From Rhabdaerophilum sp. SD176 (lineage in GTDB: Bacteria > Pseudomonadota > Alphaproteobacteria > Rhizobiales > Beijerinckiaceae), in contig NZ_JARJNS010000004.1 in assembly GCF_030143245.1 (NCBI RefSeq), forward strand, positions 248,001 to 312,000: a DNA stretch of 64,000 nt, given 5' to 3'. The notes under the pieces are model-generated. The model did not search any database. It was not told where the DNA came from and was given only the letters and a program-made list of their open reading frames with translations. Made by a program: the position numbers and the translations under genes. The stretch's first letter is position 1. Every line of letters starts with the position of its first letter. Positions 36,193 through 45,648 of this stretch are shown piece after piece.

Positions 36193-36267
36193 GCGCCCTT
36201 CGTCTATCGGTTAGGACGACAGCCTTTCACGTTGTAAAGACGGGTTCGATTCCCGTAGGGCGCGCCA
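36193..36267 (+). tRNA. tRNA-Glu (anticodon UUC), CCA encoded
   Basis: A cloverleaf folds from 36193. The acceptor arm is GCGCCCT/AGGGCGC, the D-loop contains GGTTAGGAC, the anticodon loop is CTTTCAC with TTC at 36226-36228, and the T arm contains GGTTCGATTCCC. A G discriminator and CCA follow at 36264-36267. The sequence is very close to other alphaproteobacterial tRNA-Glu genes. No integrase or duplicated 3' end is seen nearby, so it does not appear to be used as an attachment site here. Confidence 0.96.
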
Positions 36268-36409
36268 CGAGATTTTCCCCGAAAACGGCCATCATTTGCG
36301 CGACTTCCGGCGCGAGGTCATGCTGTCCTGATCCGGCAGAGGCCTCCGGTTGACAGAAGCGTGCGGCTATCGCCAGTGTTGCCTCGGGATCGGATTTCCA
36401 GGAGGCCGG

Positions 36410-36634
36410 ATGAGCTGGCTGAAACAAGCAAGCCGCATCTGGCTCGTTTTGGCAGCACTCTGGGTTGCTTTGCTCTCCGGCTACATTCTGGCAACCGCCG
36501 AGCCCTGGCAGGGCGGGGGCAACTGGGGCATTCCCTTTGCCATCATCGTGTTCGGAATACTTCCCGCTTTGGCGCTTCTCCCAGTGGTCCTGATTGCTGC
36601 AGGGGTCGTCGAACTCTGGCGACGGCGCAGGTAA
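36410..36634 (+). CDS. Small two-helix membrane protein, unknown
   Basis: 74 residues from ATG 36410, just behind a strong AGGAGG ribosome-binding site. There is one helix at residues about 10-28 (IWLVLAALWVALLSGYIL), a short Trp/Gly-rich loop (EPWQGGGNWG), a second helix, and a basic tail ELWRRRR. No family is recognised. Confidence 0.65.
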   Translation: MSWLKQASRIWLVLAALWVALLSGYILATAEPWQGGGNWGIPFAIIVFGILPALALLPVVLIAAGVVELWRRRR

Positions 36635-36746
36635 GCGCCACACGCCAGCGGGCGGACCGGCGGGCTTGGGAGGCCCGGCAACGAAGTGCCTGTCGGGCGT
36701 TTCGCGGGGCAGGTGCAGTTTTTCGGCAGGGAGTCGCAGAGCCAGC

Positions 36747-37181
36747 ATGTCAACGCTGCATTCAATCCGGCTTTTATGCCGAACCCTCTGCGATCACAAG
36801 GGTTTCCGCATAGGTGTAGCCGTGGTTGCCGGCCTGCCCCTGCTGGCCATGGGCGCGGTTGCGCTGTTCGTCGGGTTTGGAGCATCCGCAGGGCTCTGGT
36901 TCCGGATCGGATCGCCGGCCGCATCCGGGGAAGACCTGACAGGCTTGATCGTCATGGCTGGTGTCTTCCTTGTCATCGGGAGCGGCATCGTCGGCATCAC
37001 ACTCCGCGTTGTCTTTTCATGGGCGGCATTGGCCGGGAGGCCGGCGCTCCGGCGCATGATCCTGGTGTTGACGATTCCTGCGATGATCCTTGTCCTGTTG
37101 GTAGTCGCCTTCACCGGACTTGTTCCACCGCTCATATTGGCGGTTCTGCTTGCCATTGTCGTGCTGGGGACGACAGACTGA
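36747..37181 (+). CDS. Membrane protein with four helices, unknown
   Basis: 144 residues from ATG 36747. Predicted helices lie at about 20-45, 61-85, 100-120 and 122-142; the last two are packed VLTIPAMILVLLVVAF and PPLILAVLLAIVVLG. No family is recognised. It follows the small membrane protein gene by 112 bases, so a shared role is possible but unproven. Confidence 0.6.
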   Translation: MSTLHSIRLLCRTLCDHKGFRIGVAVVAGLPLLAMGAVALFVGFGASAGLWFRIGSPAASGEDLTGLIVMAGVFLVIGSGIVGITLRVVFSWAALAGRPALRRMILVLTIPAMILVLLVVAFTGLVPPLILAVLLAIVVLGTTD

Positions 37182-37289
37182 GGGCCAAGGATACGTGCAG
37201 CATCGAACGGTTCGCCCCCTTGGCGTGCTGGCGGAAACAACGCTGGAATGGGCAACCGGCGGCGTGAGCGATTTTGAAGAGGAGCGAGA

Positions 37290-38519
37290 ATGGCGACCAA
37301 TTTGCGGATCGACGGACCGCGCCTGCTGTCGCGGCTGGCAGCCCTCGCGGAAATCGGCGCCACGCCGGAAGGCGGCTGCCGGCGCCTCGCCCTGACCGAC
37401 GAAGACCGCGCCGGCCGCGACTGGCTGGTTGCGCGGATGCGCAGCCTCGATCTCGATGTGCGGGTCGATGCGATCGGCAACATTGTCGGGATTCTCCCCG
37501 GTGCCGAGCACGGCCCGGCGGTGATCCTCGGCTCGCATATCGATACGGTGGCGACCGGCGGCAAATATGACGGCGCGCTCGGCGTCGTCGCCGGGCTGGA
37601 GGTTCTTGCCACCTTGCGGGAGGCGGGGATCACGCCGCGCCGCCCGATGGCGGTTATCGCCTTCACCAACGAGGAAGGCGCCCGGTTCCAGCCGGATATG
37701 CTGGGCTCCTTCGTCTGGGGCGGCGGCCTGCCGCTGGCGGAGGCGCTCGGGCAGCGGGATGCCGATGGCGCTCTTCTCGGCGCGGAGCTTGGCCGGATCG
37801 GCTATGCCGGGCCGGAAATACCGGGCTTTCTTGCTGCCCGGGCCTATTTCGAGCTGCATATCGAGCAGGGCCCTGTCCTCGAACAGGAGGCGCTGCAGAT
37901 CGGTGCTGTCACCGGGGTGCAGGGCATTACCTGGCTCGAATTCACGATCGGCGGCGAGCCGCGCCATGGCGGCACCACGCCGATGAAGTATCGCCGCGAT
38001 GCCGGGCTTCTGGCGGCACGGATCAATGTTTTCGCCCATGAGCAGACGCAGGCTGTGCCTGATCTTCTCGCCAATATGGGCTTCGTCCGGATGATGCCGG
38101 GCAATGTCAATGTCGTGCCCGAACAGGTGGTCTGCACGCTGGATCTCCGCAACCCCGATCAGGCGCTGCTGGACGCGGCGGAGCAGGCCATCCGCCATTT
38201 CGCGGCCGGCGCAGCGGAAAAGGCCGGCCTGACGCTGGCGATCCGCGATCTCGCCCGCTTCCCGCCAACGCCCTTCGACCCCGCCATGATCGGCAAGGTG
38301 GAGCAGGCGGCGGGCGCGCTTGGCCTGTCCTGCCGGCGGATCATCTCCGGCGCCGGCCACGATGCCCAGATCATGGCCGGCCTGTGTCCGACCAGTATGA
38401 TCTTCATCCCCTCGATCGGGGGGCTTTCGCACAACCCGAGGGAGTTCTCCACCGATGCCGATCTCGTGGCCGGGGCGAATGTCCTCCTGCATGTCGCCTA
38501 CGACGCCGCGATGGCGTGA
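37290..38519 (+). CDS. M20-family amidohydrolase (N-carbamoyl-amino-acid / allantoate amidohydrolase type)
   Basis: 409 residues. The binuclear metal site is shown by LGSHIDTVATGGKYDGALGV, ITFTNEEG-like AFTNEEGARF, ELHIEQGPVLE, and the late His in GGLSHNPREFS. These fit the HyuC/AllC/beta-ureidopropionase group, which releases ammonia and CO2 from N-carbamoyl compounds. It is the first gene of a plus-strand series running to 50476; the amidase gene starts 14 bases after its stop. L-specificity is usual for this family. Confidence 0.92.
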   Translation: MATNLRIDGPRLLSRLAALAEIGATPEGGCRRLALTDEDRAGRDWLVARMRSLDLDVRVDAIGNIVGILPGAEHGPAVILGSHIDTVATGGKYDGALGVVAGLEVLATLREAGITPRRPMAVIAFTNEEGARFQPDMLGSFVWGGGLPLAEALGQRDADGALLGAELGRIGYAGPEIPGFLAARAYFELHIEQGPVLEQEALQIGAVTGVQGITWLEFTIGGEPRHGGTTPMKYRRDAGLLAARINVFAHEQTQAVPDLLANMGFVRMMPGNVNVVPEQVVCTLDLRNPDQALLDAAEQAIRHFAAGAAEKAGLTLAIRDLARFPPTPFDPAMIGKVEQAAGALGLSCRRIISGAGHDAQIMAGLCPTSMIFIPSIGGLSHNPREFSTDADLVAGANVLLHVAYDAAMA

Positions 38520-38533
38520 CAGGGAGCACCGGA

Positions 38534-39943
38534 ATGTCTGACCTGAGCAAACTCACGGCTTCGGCCTTGGCGGAAGCCTATCGCAACCGCCGCCTTTCGC
38601 CGGTGGAGGTGGCGCAAGCCGGCCTTGCCGCAATCGAGCACCATCAGCAGGCCTTCAACGCCTTCTGCCATGTCGAACCCGATGTGACCCTCGCCATGGC
38701 CTCGGCCTCGGCGGCGCGTTGGCGCGACGGAACGCCGCTCTCGGCCCTCGATGGCGTTCCGGTGACGATCAAGGACAATATCGACGTCGCCGGCTGGCCG
38801 TCGCGCAAGGGATCGGCGGTGGTGTCGGCTGTGCCGGCGGCGCTCGACGCCCCGGGGACGGCCCGCCTGCGCGATGCCGGCGCGGTGATCCTCGGCAAGA
38901 CGACGATGCCCGAATTCGGCTGGAAGGGCACAAGCGATTCTCCGCTGACCGGGATTACCCGCAATCCCTGGAACCCGGCCTGTACGACCGGCGGCTCCTC
39001 AGCCGGTGCGGCGGCGGCGGCGATTCTCGGCATCGGCCGCATCCATATCGGCACCGATGGCGCCGGCTCGGTGCGCATTCCCGGCGCCTTTACCGGGCTG
39101 GTGGGCCTGAAATCCACCTTCGGCCGCGTGGCCGCGGCGCCGATCTCCGTGATGGGCGTGCTTGCCCATCTCGGGCCGCTGACGCAGACCGTGGAAGAAA
39201 CGGCGCAGGCCATGGCGGTGATCGCCCGGCCTGACCCGCGCGACATGATGGCGACCCTGCCGCCGATGGAATGGGGCCATGGCCTGGAGGATGGCGTGCG
39301 CGGGCTGCGCATCGCCTATTCCCCGGCCCTCGGTCAGCGCGTCGAGGTCGATCCCGATGTCGCCCGGCAGGTCGCGGCGGCGGCGCGGACTTTCGAGTCT
39401 TTGGGCGCACATGTCGAGCAGGTCGATCCCGGATTCACCGATCCGGTCGAGGTGCTGCTGACCCTGTGGAATGCCGGTGCCGCCCTTGCGCTGGCAGGCA
39501 TTCCTCCGGCGGATCGCACGCGGATGGACCCGGGCCTTGTCGCCTCGGCGGAGGCCGGCGCCCGGCTGGATGCCGCCACCTATGTCGAGGCATTGCTCTA
39601 CAAGCGGAACGCGTTGGCGGAGACCATGGCGCGGTTCCACCAGCGCTTCGACCTGCTGATCTCTCCGACCATGCCGTTGCCCGCTTTCGAGGCAGGACGC
39701 CTCACCCCCGGGCACGGGCGCTATGGCGATGTCTGGACGAACTGGAGCCCCTTCACCTATCCGTTCAATCTCACCCAGCAGCCGGCGATCTCCGTTCCCG
39801 CAGGTTTGACCTCCGGCGGGATGCCGGTCGGATTGCAGATTGTCGGGGCTTTTGGCGATGATCTCACGGTGCTGCGGGCCGCCCGCGCCTTCGAAGCGGC
39901 GAGCCCGTTTCCCCAGCTTCGAACGGGTCTGCACAATCTGTGA
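38534..39943 (+). CDS. Amidase (amidase-signature family)
   Basis: 469 residues from ATG 38534. The Ser-cisSer-Lys triad is visible: Lys in GVPVTIKDNIDV, and the serines in CTTGGSSAGAAAAAI and IGTDGAGSVRIPG. It hydrolyses a carboxamide to acid and ammonia; the substrate is unknown. The gene sits between the M20 hydrolase and the importer's binding-protein gene, which has its own promoter. Confidence 0.93.
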   Translation: MSDLSKLTASALAEAYRNRRLSPVEVAQAGLAAIEHHQQAFNAFCHVEPDVTLAMASASAARWRDGTPLSALDGVPVTIKDNIDVAGWPSRKGSAVVSAVPAALDAPGTARLRDAGAVILGKTTMPEFGWKGTSDSPLTGITRNPWNPACTTGGSSAGAAAAAILGIGRIHIGTDGAGSVRIPGAFTGLVGLKSTFGRVAAAPISVMGVLAHLGPLTQTVEETAQAMAVIARPDPRDMMATLPPMEWGHGLEDGVRGLRIAYSPALGQRVEVDPDVARQVAAAARTFESLGAHVEQVDPGFTDPVEVLLTLWNAGAALALAGIPPADRTRMDPGLVASAEAGARLDAATYVEALLYKRNALAETMARFHQRFDLLISPTMPLPAFEAGRLTPGHGRYGDVWTNWSPFTYPFNLTQQPAISVPAGLTSGGMPVGLQIVGAFGDDLTVLRAARAFEAASPFPQLRTGLHNL

Positions 39944-40000
39944 TCACTGAAGCTTGCCAGCCCGGATAATCGGTGGAACACTGTATACCAAGGCAATGGC

Positions 40001-40018
40001 TTGGCACGCGGTTTGCGA
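40001..40018 (+). promoter_or_regulatory. Sigma-54 (RpoN) -24/-12 promoter
   Basis: TTGGCACGCGGTTTGCGA contains the -24 element TGGCACG and the -12 element TTGC with the exact spacing required (10 bases between the GG and GC pairs). It lies 75 bases before the binding-protein start, at the only sizeable gap in this gene series. Sigma-54 promoters of amino-compound importers usually answer to NtrC or another enhancer-binding protein. The enhancer site and activator gene were not identified. Confidence 0.75.
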
Positions 40019-40044
40019 CCGGGGACACATTGCCACGAAAACGA

Positions 40045-40064
40045 CCGGCACATCCATGTGCCGG
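40045..40064 (+). promoter_or_regulatory. Leader hairpin before the binding-protein gene
   Basis: A perfect 8-bp stem CCGGCACA/TGTGCCGG with a 4-base loop lies between the sigma-54 promoter and the start codon at 40093. It would be at the 5' part of the transcript and could protect the mRNA or bind a regulator. No T-run follows. Confidence 0.5.
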
Positions 40065-40092
40065 CGGGGTGGACCGCACTGGGAGTGAGTCA

Positions 40093-41691
40093 ATGGATCG
40101 CAGGACATTCGTAAAATCGGCAGGCGGCGTGATGCTGGCAGCGGCCAGCGGCGGGCTTCCCGCGCCCGCGCTTTCACAGGGCGCCAATGCGCGCACCCTG
40201 CGTTTCGTGCCGCAGGCCAACCTCGCCAATTTCGACCCGATTTGGGGAACGCAATATGTTGTCCGCAACGCGGCGGCGCTCGTCTGGGATACGCTCTATG
40301 GTGTCGACGAGACGCTGACGCCGAAGCGCCAGATGGTCGAGAGCGAGACCGTTTCGCCGGATGGCCTTGTCTGGACCTTCAAGCTGCGCTCGGGCATGAA
40401 ATTCCACGATGGTTCGCCTGTCCTCGCCAAGGATGCGGTGCAGAGCCTCGTGCGCTGGTCGGCCCGCGACCCGATGGGCCTGATGATCCGCGCGCTCCAG
40501 AACGAGCTGGTCGCGGTTGATGACCTGACCTTCCGCTGGTCGCTGAAGAAGCCCTATCCGAAGATGCTGCTGGCGCTGGGCAAGAACAACTCGCCCTGCA
40601 CCTTCATCATGCCGGAGCGCATCGCCAAGACTGATCCGTTCCAGCAGATCACCGAGTATATCGGCTCAGGCCCGATGAAATTCGTCCGGAACGAATGGGT
40701 ACCCGGCGCCAAGGCGGTGTTCGAGAAATTCGCCGATTACAAGCCGCGCGACGAGAAGGCCTCCTGGCTGGCGGGCGGCAAGCGCATCATGGTCGACCGG
40801 ATCGAATGGGTGATCATGCCCGATCCCGCCACGGCTTCGGCCGCCTTGCAGAACGGCGAGGTGGATTGGTGGGAAAACCCGCTTTCCGACCTCGTGCCGG
40901 TGCTGAAGGCCAACCGGAACATCAACGTCGATATCGCCGACCCGCTCGGGAATATCGGCGCGTTCCGCATGAACCACCTGCATCCGCCCTTCGACAATGT
41001 GAAGATCCGGCGCGCCGTCCTCGCGGCGATGAACCAGGAAGACTACATGCGGGCGATTGTCGGCGACGACAACAACCTCTGGAAGCCGCTGCCGGGCTTC
41101 TTCACGCCGGGCACCCCGCTCTACACCGAATCCGGTGGCGAGATCCTGAAGATGAGGTCGCTTGATGCGGCCAAGAAGCTTCTGCAGGAAGGCGGCTACA
41201 GCAACCAGCCGGTCACCTGCGTGGTCGCGCAGGATCTTCCGGTTCTCAAGGCGATGGGCGAGGTCACGGCCGACCTTCTGAAGAAGATGGGCATGAATGT
41301 CGATTTCGTCGCCACCGACTGGGGCACGGTCGGCGCCCGCCGCGCGCAGAAGACCCCGCCCGGTCAGGGCGGCTGGAACATGTTCCACACCTGGCATGCC
41401 GGTGCGGATTGCATCAACCCGGCCCCCTATACCGCTGTCCGCGGCAATGGCGACAAGGCCTGGTTCGGCTGGCCGAACAGCCCGGGTGTCGAGAAGGAAG
41501 TCGACAACTGGTTCCAGGCCGCCACAATCGATGACGAGAAGGCCGCGATCGCGCGCCTCAACAAATCCGCGCTCGAGGATGTCGTCTTTGCGCCGACCGG
41601 CTTCTTCCTGACCTATCAGGCCTGGCGGAAGAACGTGTCGGGTGTGACCAAGGGCCCGCTGCCCTTCTTCTGGGGCGTGTCCAAGGCCTGA
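40093..41691 (+). CDS. ABC transporter substrate-binding protein (peptide/Opp family 5)
   Basis: 532 residues from ATG 40093. The N-terminus MDRRTFVKSAGG followed by a hydrophobic stretch and ALSQGA is a Tat-like signal. The mature part has LRFVPQANLANFDPIWGT, WTFKLRSGMKFHDGSPVLAKD and FDNVKIRRAVLAAMNQEDYM, all typical of DppA/OppA-type periplasmic binders. It should capture a peptide or peptide-like amide for the DppBCDF-type importer downstream. Its own sigma-54 promoter and the hairpin behind it suggest higher expression than the membrane components. Confidence 0.94.
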   Translation: MDRRTFVKSAGGVMLAAASGGLPAPALSQGANARTLRFVPQANLANFDPIWGTQYVVRNAAALVWDTLYGVDETLTPKRQMVESETVSPDGLVWTFKLRSGMKFHDGSPVLAKDAVQSLVRWSARDPMGLMIRALQNELVAVDDLTFRWSLKKPYPKMLLALGKNNSPCTFIMPERIAKTDPFQQITEYIGSGPMKFVRNEWVPGAKAVFEKFADYKPRDEKASWLAGGKRIMVDRIEWVIMPDPATASAALQNGEVDWWENPLSDLVPVLKANRNINVDIADPLGNIGAFRMNHLHPPFDNVKIRRAVLAAMNQEDYMRAIVGDDNNLWKPLPGFFTPGTPLYTESGGEILKMRSLDAAKKLLQEGGYSNQPVTCVVAQDLPVLKAMGEVTADLLKKMGMNVDFVATDWGTVGARRAQKTPPGQGGWNMFHTWHAGADCINPAPYTAVRGNGDKAWFGWPNSPGVEKEVDNWFQAATIDDEKAAIARLNKSALEDVVFAPTGFFLTYQAWRKNVSGVTKGPLPFFWGVSKA

Positions 41692-41706
41692 GGCCGCCGA
41701 GTACGG

Positions 41707-41750
41707 GGAGCGCGGATCCTCCTCGCCCGTGAGGGTGGGATCCGCGCTCC
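41707..41750 (+). promoter_or_regulatory. Large hairpin between binding-protein and permease genes
   Basis: A perfect 13-bp inverted repeat GGAGCGCGGATCC / GGATCCGCGCTCC encloses an 18-base loop that can itself pair (CCTC/GAGG). It starts 15 bases after the binding-protein stop. There is no T-run, so it is more likely a 3' protection/attenuation element that gives excess binding protein over permease, as in other ABC importer operons. Confidence 0.6.
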
Positions 41751-41783
41751 GGCTCCTTCTCCGTTGCGAGGACCTCATCCCCG

Positions 41784-42725
41784 ATGCTTGCGTTCATCGT
41801 CCGGCGGATCATCGCGACAATTCCCGTCATGGGATTTGTAGCGCTGTTCGTCTTTTCCCTGCTCTACATCGCGCCAGGGGATCCGGCCGCCGTCATTGCC
41901 GGTGATCAGGCCAGCCCCGCCGATGTCGAGCGAATCCGCGCCGGGCTCGGCCTCGACAGGCCTTATCTCGTGCGCTTCGCCGAATGGCTGTTCCGCGTGC
42001 TGCAGGGCGATCTCGGAACCTCGATCTTCACCTCGCTGCCGGTGACCCAGTTGATCGCGCAGCGGATCGAGCCCACGGTCAGCCTCATGGTGGTGACCTT
42101 GTTCTTCGCGATCATCATCGCCGTGCCGATGGGCGTGGTCGCTGCATGGAAAGCCAACACCTGGATCGACCGTGTGGCCATGGCCTTCGCGGTGTTCGGG
42201 TTCTCGGTGCCGGTTTTCGTGGTCGGCTACCTGCTGGCCTATGTGTTTGCGCTGAAACTCGACTGGTTCCCCGTGCAGGGCTACACGCCGCTTTCGGCCG
42301 GGTTCGGCCCGTGGCTGGAAAACCTCGTACTGCCGGCCGTCACGCTGGGCATGGTCTATATCGCGCTGATCGCCCGCATCACGCGAGCCTCCATGCTCGA
42401 AGTGCTCCAGCAGGATTATATCCGCACCGCCCGCTCGAAGGGCCTCGCCCAGCCGAGCATCCTCTTCATTCATGCGCTGAAGAATGCCGCCATCCCGGTC
42501 GTCACGGTGATCGGCATCGGGATCGCGTTGCTCATCGGTGGCGCCGTGGTGACGGAGAGCGTCTTCGCCATTCCCGGCCTGGGCCGCCTGACGGTCGATG
42601 CCATCCTCCGTCGCGATTATCCCGTCATCCAGGGCGTCGTGCTGATGTTTTCCTTCGTCTATGTCCTCATCAATCTCGTGGTCGACATCATCTACACCCT
42701 GCTTGACCCGCGAATCCGGTACTGA
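41784..42725 (+). CDS. Peptide ABC transporter permease (DppB type)
   Basis: 313 residues with six membrane helices. It has the DppB N-terminal signature MLAFIVRRIIATIPVMGFV and GLGLDRPYLVRFAEW, the EAA-type cytoplasmic loop (LEVLQQDYIRTARSKGLAQ), and a C-terminus ending LLDPRIRY. It forms the channel with the DppC-type partner starting 3 bases downstream. It belongs to the importer fed by the binding protein at 40093. Confidence 0.95.
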   Translation: MLAFIVRRIIATIPVMGFVALFVFSLLYIAPGDPAAVIAGDQASPADVERIRAGLGLDRPYLVRFAEWLFRVLQGDLGTSIFTSLPVTQLIAQRIEPTVSLMVVTLFFAIIIAVPMGVVAAWKANTWIDRVAMAFAVFGFSVPVFVVGYLLAYVFALKLDWFPVQGYTPLSAGFGPWLENLVLPAVTLGMVYIALIARITRASMLEVLQQDYIRTARSKGLAQPSILFIHALKNAAIPVVTVIGIGIALLIGGAVVTESVFAIPGLGRLTVDAILRRDYPVIQGVVLMFSFVYVLINLVVDIIYTLLDPRIRY

Positions 42726-42728
42726 GCC

Positions 42729-43652
42729 ATGAACCAGCCCGGACCGCTCCCTCCCGTCGATGAATCCCGCCTTGTCGTGGCGCCGGTCCTGCCGGACATC
42801 CTGCCGGCCCGGAAGCCGCGCAAGGGCGTGATCGGGTTCATCCGTACCAACCCGGCCATGGCCTTCGGGGTTTTCCTGCTGGCTTTGATGGTCTGCCTCG
42901 CCGTCTTCGCGCCCTTCCTCGGTACGGTGGATCCGACCTCGCTCTCGCCCGCCCGCCGCACCCGCCTGCCGTCGGAAGCCTATTGGTTCGGCACCGACAT
43001 GCTGGGCCGCGACATCTATTCCCGCGTGCTCTATGGCACCCGTGTTTCGCTGATGGTCGGCTTCTCGGTGGCCATCCTCGCATCGATTGCCGGGCTCGTC
43101 ATCGGCCTCGTCTCCGGCATGGTCCGCTGGGCCGACAGCCTCATCATGCGGATGATCGACGGCATGATGTCGATCCCGCCGATCCTGCTGGCCATCGCGC
43201 TGATGGCCCTGACGCGCGGCTCGATGCAGAATGTGATCATCGCGATCACCATTGCAGAAATCCCGCGTGTCGCGCGCCTTGTGCGCGGCGTCGTGCTGAC
43301 CCTGCGCGAACAGCCCTATGTCGACGGCGCCATCGCCGCCGGCACGCGGATGCCGCGGCTGATCTTCCGCCACATCCTGCCGAACACGTTGGCGCCGATG
43401 ATCGTGCAGGCCACCTATATCTGCGCCAGCGCCATGATCGTCGAGGCGATCCTCTCCTTCATCGGAGCCGGCATTCCGCCGACCGTGCCCACATGGGGCA
43501 ACATCATGGCCGATGGCCGGACGCTCTGGCAGGTGCGCCCGCATATCATCGTCTTCCCCGCCATCTTCCTGTCGGTGACCGTGCTGGCGGTGAACCTTGT
43601 CGGCGACGGCCTGCGTGACGCGCTGGACCCGCGCATGGCGAAAAGGCTCTGA
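42729..43652 (+). CDS. Peptide ABC transporter permease (DppC type)
   Basis: 307 residues. The cytoplasmic N-terminus (about 45 residues) is followed by a first helix, the DppC hallmark [21 protein letters not shown], four further helices, the EAA loop region ([22 protein letters not shown]), and the end [11 protein letters not shown]. It is the second channel subunit and is contiguous with the ATPase gene (2 bases). Confidence 0.95.
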   Translation: MNQPGPLPPVDESRLVVAPVLPDILPARKPRKGVIGFIRTNPAMAFGVFLLALMVCLAVFAPFLGTVDPTSLSPARRTRLPSEAYWFGTDMLGRDIYSRVLYGTRVSLMVGFSVAILASIAGLVIGLVSGMVRWADSLIMRMIDGMMSIPPILLAIALMALTRGSMQNVIIAITIAEIPRVARLVRGVVLTLREQPYVDGAIAAGTRMPRLIFRHILPNTLAPMIVQATYICASAMIVEAILSFIGAGIPPTVPTWGNIMADGRTLWQVRPHIIVFPAIFLSVTVLAVNLVGDGLRDALDPRMAKRL

Positions 43653-43654
43653 TC

Positions 43655-44643
<989 letters not shown>

Positions 44644-44647
<4 letters not shown>

Positions 44648-45648
44648 ACCAGCCCATCCTCGCGGTCAACGACCTCAAGAAGCACTTCCCGATCCGGGGC
44701 GGCGTCCTTTCCGGCGTGACCGGCCATGTCTTTGCGGTTGATGGTGTGTCGTTCTCGATCGACAAAGGCGAAACCCTGTCGCTGGTCGGCGAGAGCGGGT
44801 GCGGCAAGTCCACGGTCGGCAAGGCGATCCTGCGCCTGTTCGAGCTGACCTCCGGGCAGGTTGTGCTCGATGGCCAGCGCATCGACGATCTCTCGCCCGC
44901 AGCCCTGCGCCCGCTCCGCCAGCGCATCCAGGTGGTCTTCCAGGACCCGTTCTCCTCGCTCAACCCGCGAATGCGCGTGCGCGACATTCTCGCCGAGCCG
45001 ATCACGAATTTCGGCCTGTTGAAGACCCGGGCGGAGATCGATGCCCGCCTGCGCGCGCTGATGGCAAAGGTCGGCCTGCCGCCCGATGCGATCGATCGCT
45101 GGCCGCATGAATTCTCGGGCGGGCAGCGTCAGCGGATCGGCATTGCCCGGGCTCTGGCGGCCGAGCCGGATCTCATCATCTGCGACGAGGCTGTCTCCGC
45201 ACTCGATGTCTCGGTCAAGGCGCAGATCGTGAACCTGCTCTGCGACCTGCAGCAGGAACTCGGCCTCGCCTTGCTTTTCATCAGCCACGACCTCGCGATC
45301 GTCGAGCACATGACGCATCGCGTGGCGGTGATGTATCTCGGCAAGATCGTCGAGAAGGGCCCCCGCGAGGCGATCTTCGCCAATCCGCAACACCCCTATA
45401 CCAAGGCGCTGCTTTCGGCTGTGCCGGTGCCGGACCCGGAAATCCGGCGCGAACGCATCATCCTCCGAGGCGATGTGCCGAGCCCGATCAACCCGCCCAA
45501 GGGCTGCCGCTTCAACACGCGTTGCCCCTTCGTGGTCGATCGCTGCCGCAGCGAGGAGCCCGTCCTGCGCCAGGTGGGCAACCAGCATGTCGCCGCCTGC
45601 CATCTCATCGAAGCGGCCGAAGAGCCGTCCGGGACCGACAATGCCTGA
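44644..45648 (+). CDS. Peptide ABC transporter ATP-binding protein (DppF type)
   Basis: 334 residues. It has Walker [29 protein letters not shown], the signature [16 protein letters not shown], Walker [15 protein letters not shown] and the switch [13 protein letters not shown], then the oligopeptide C-terminal domain ([12 protein letters not shown] ... [14 protein letters not shown]). The Walker B shows EA instead of the more common EP after Asp, a change seen in active DppF-like proteins. Its stop overlaps the start of the ammonia-lyase gene. Confidence 0.95.

Noticed and set aside
36193-36267. tRNA-Glu as an integration site for a genomic island
   Set aside because: No integrase and no repeated tRNA 3' end were seen on either side.
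41707-41750. Rho-independent terminator between binding-protein and permease genes
   Set aside because: The stem is strong, but no T-run follows and the downstream permease genes clearly belong to the same importer.
41775-43544. 589-codon minus-strand frame opposite the DppB/DppC permease genes
   Set aside because: His/Asp/Glu-rich mirror of membrane-protein codons, a common artefact in high-GC DNA.
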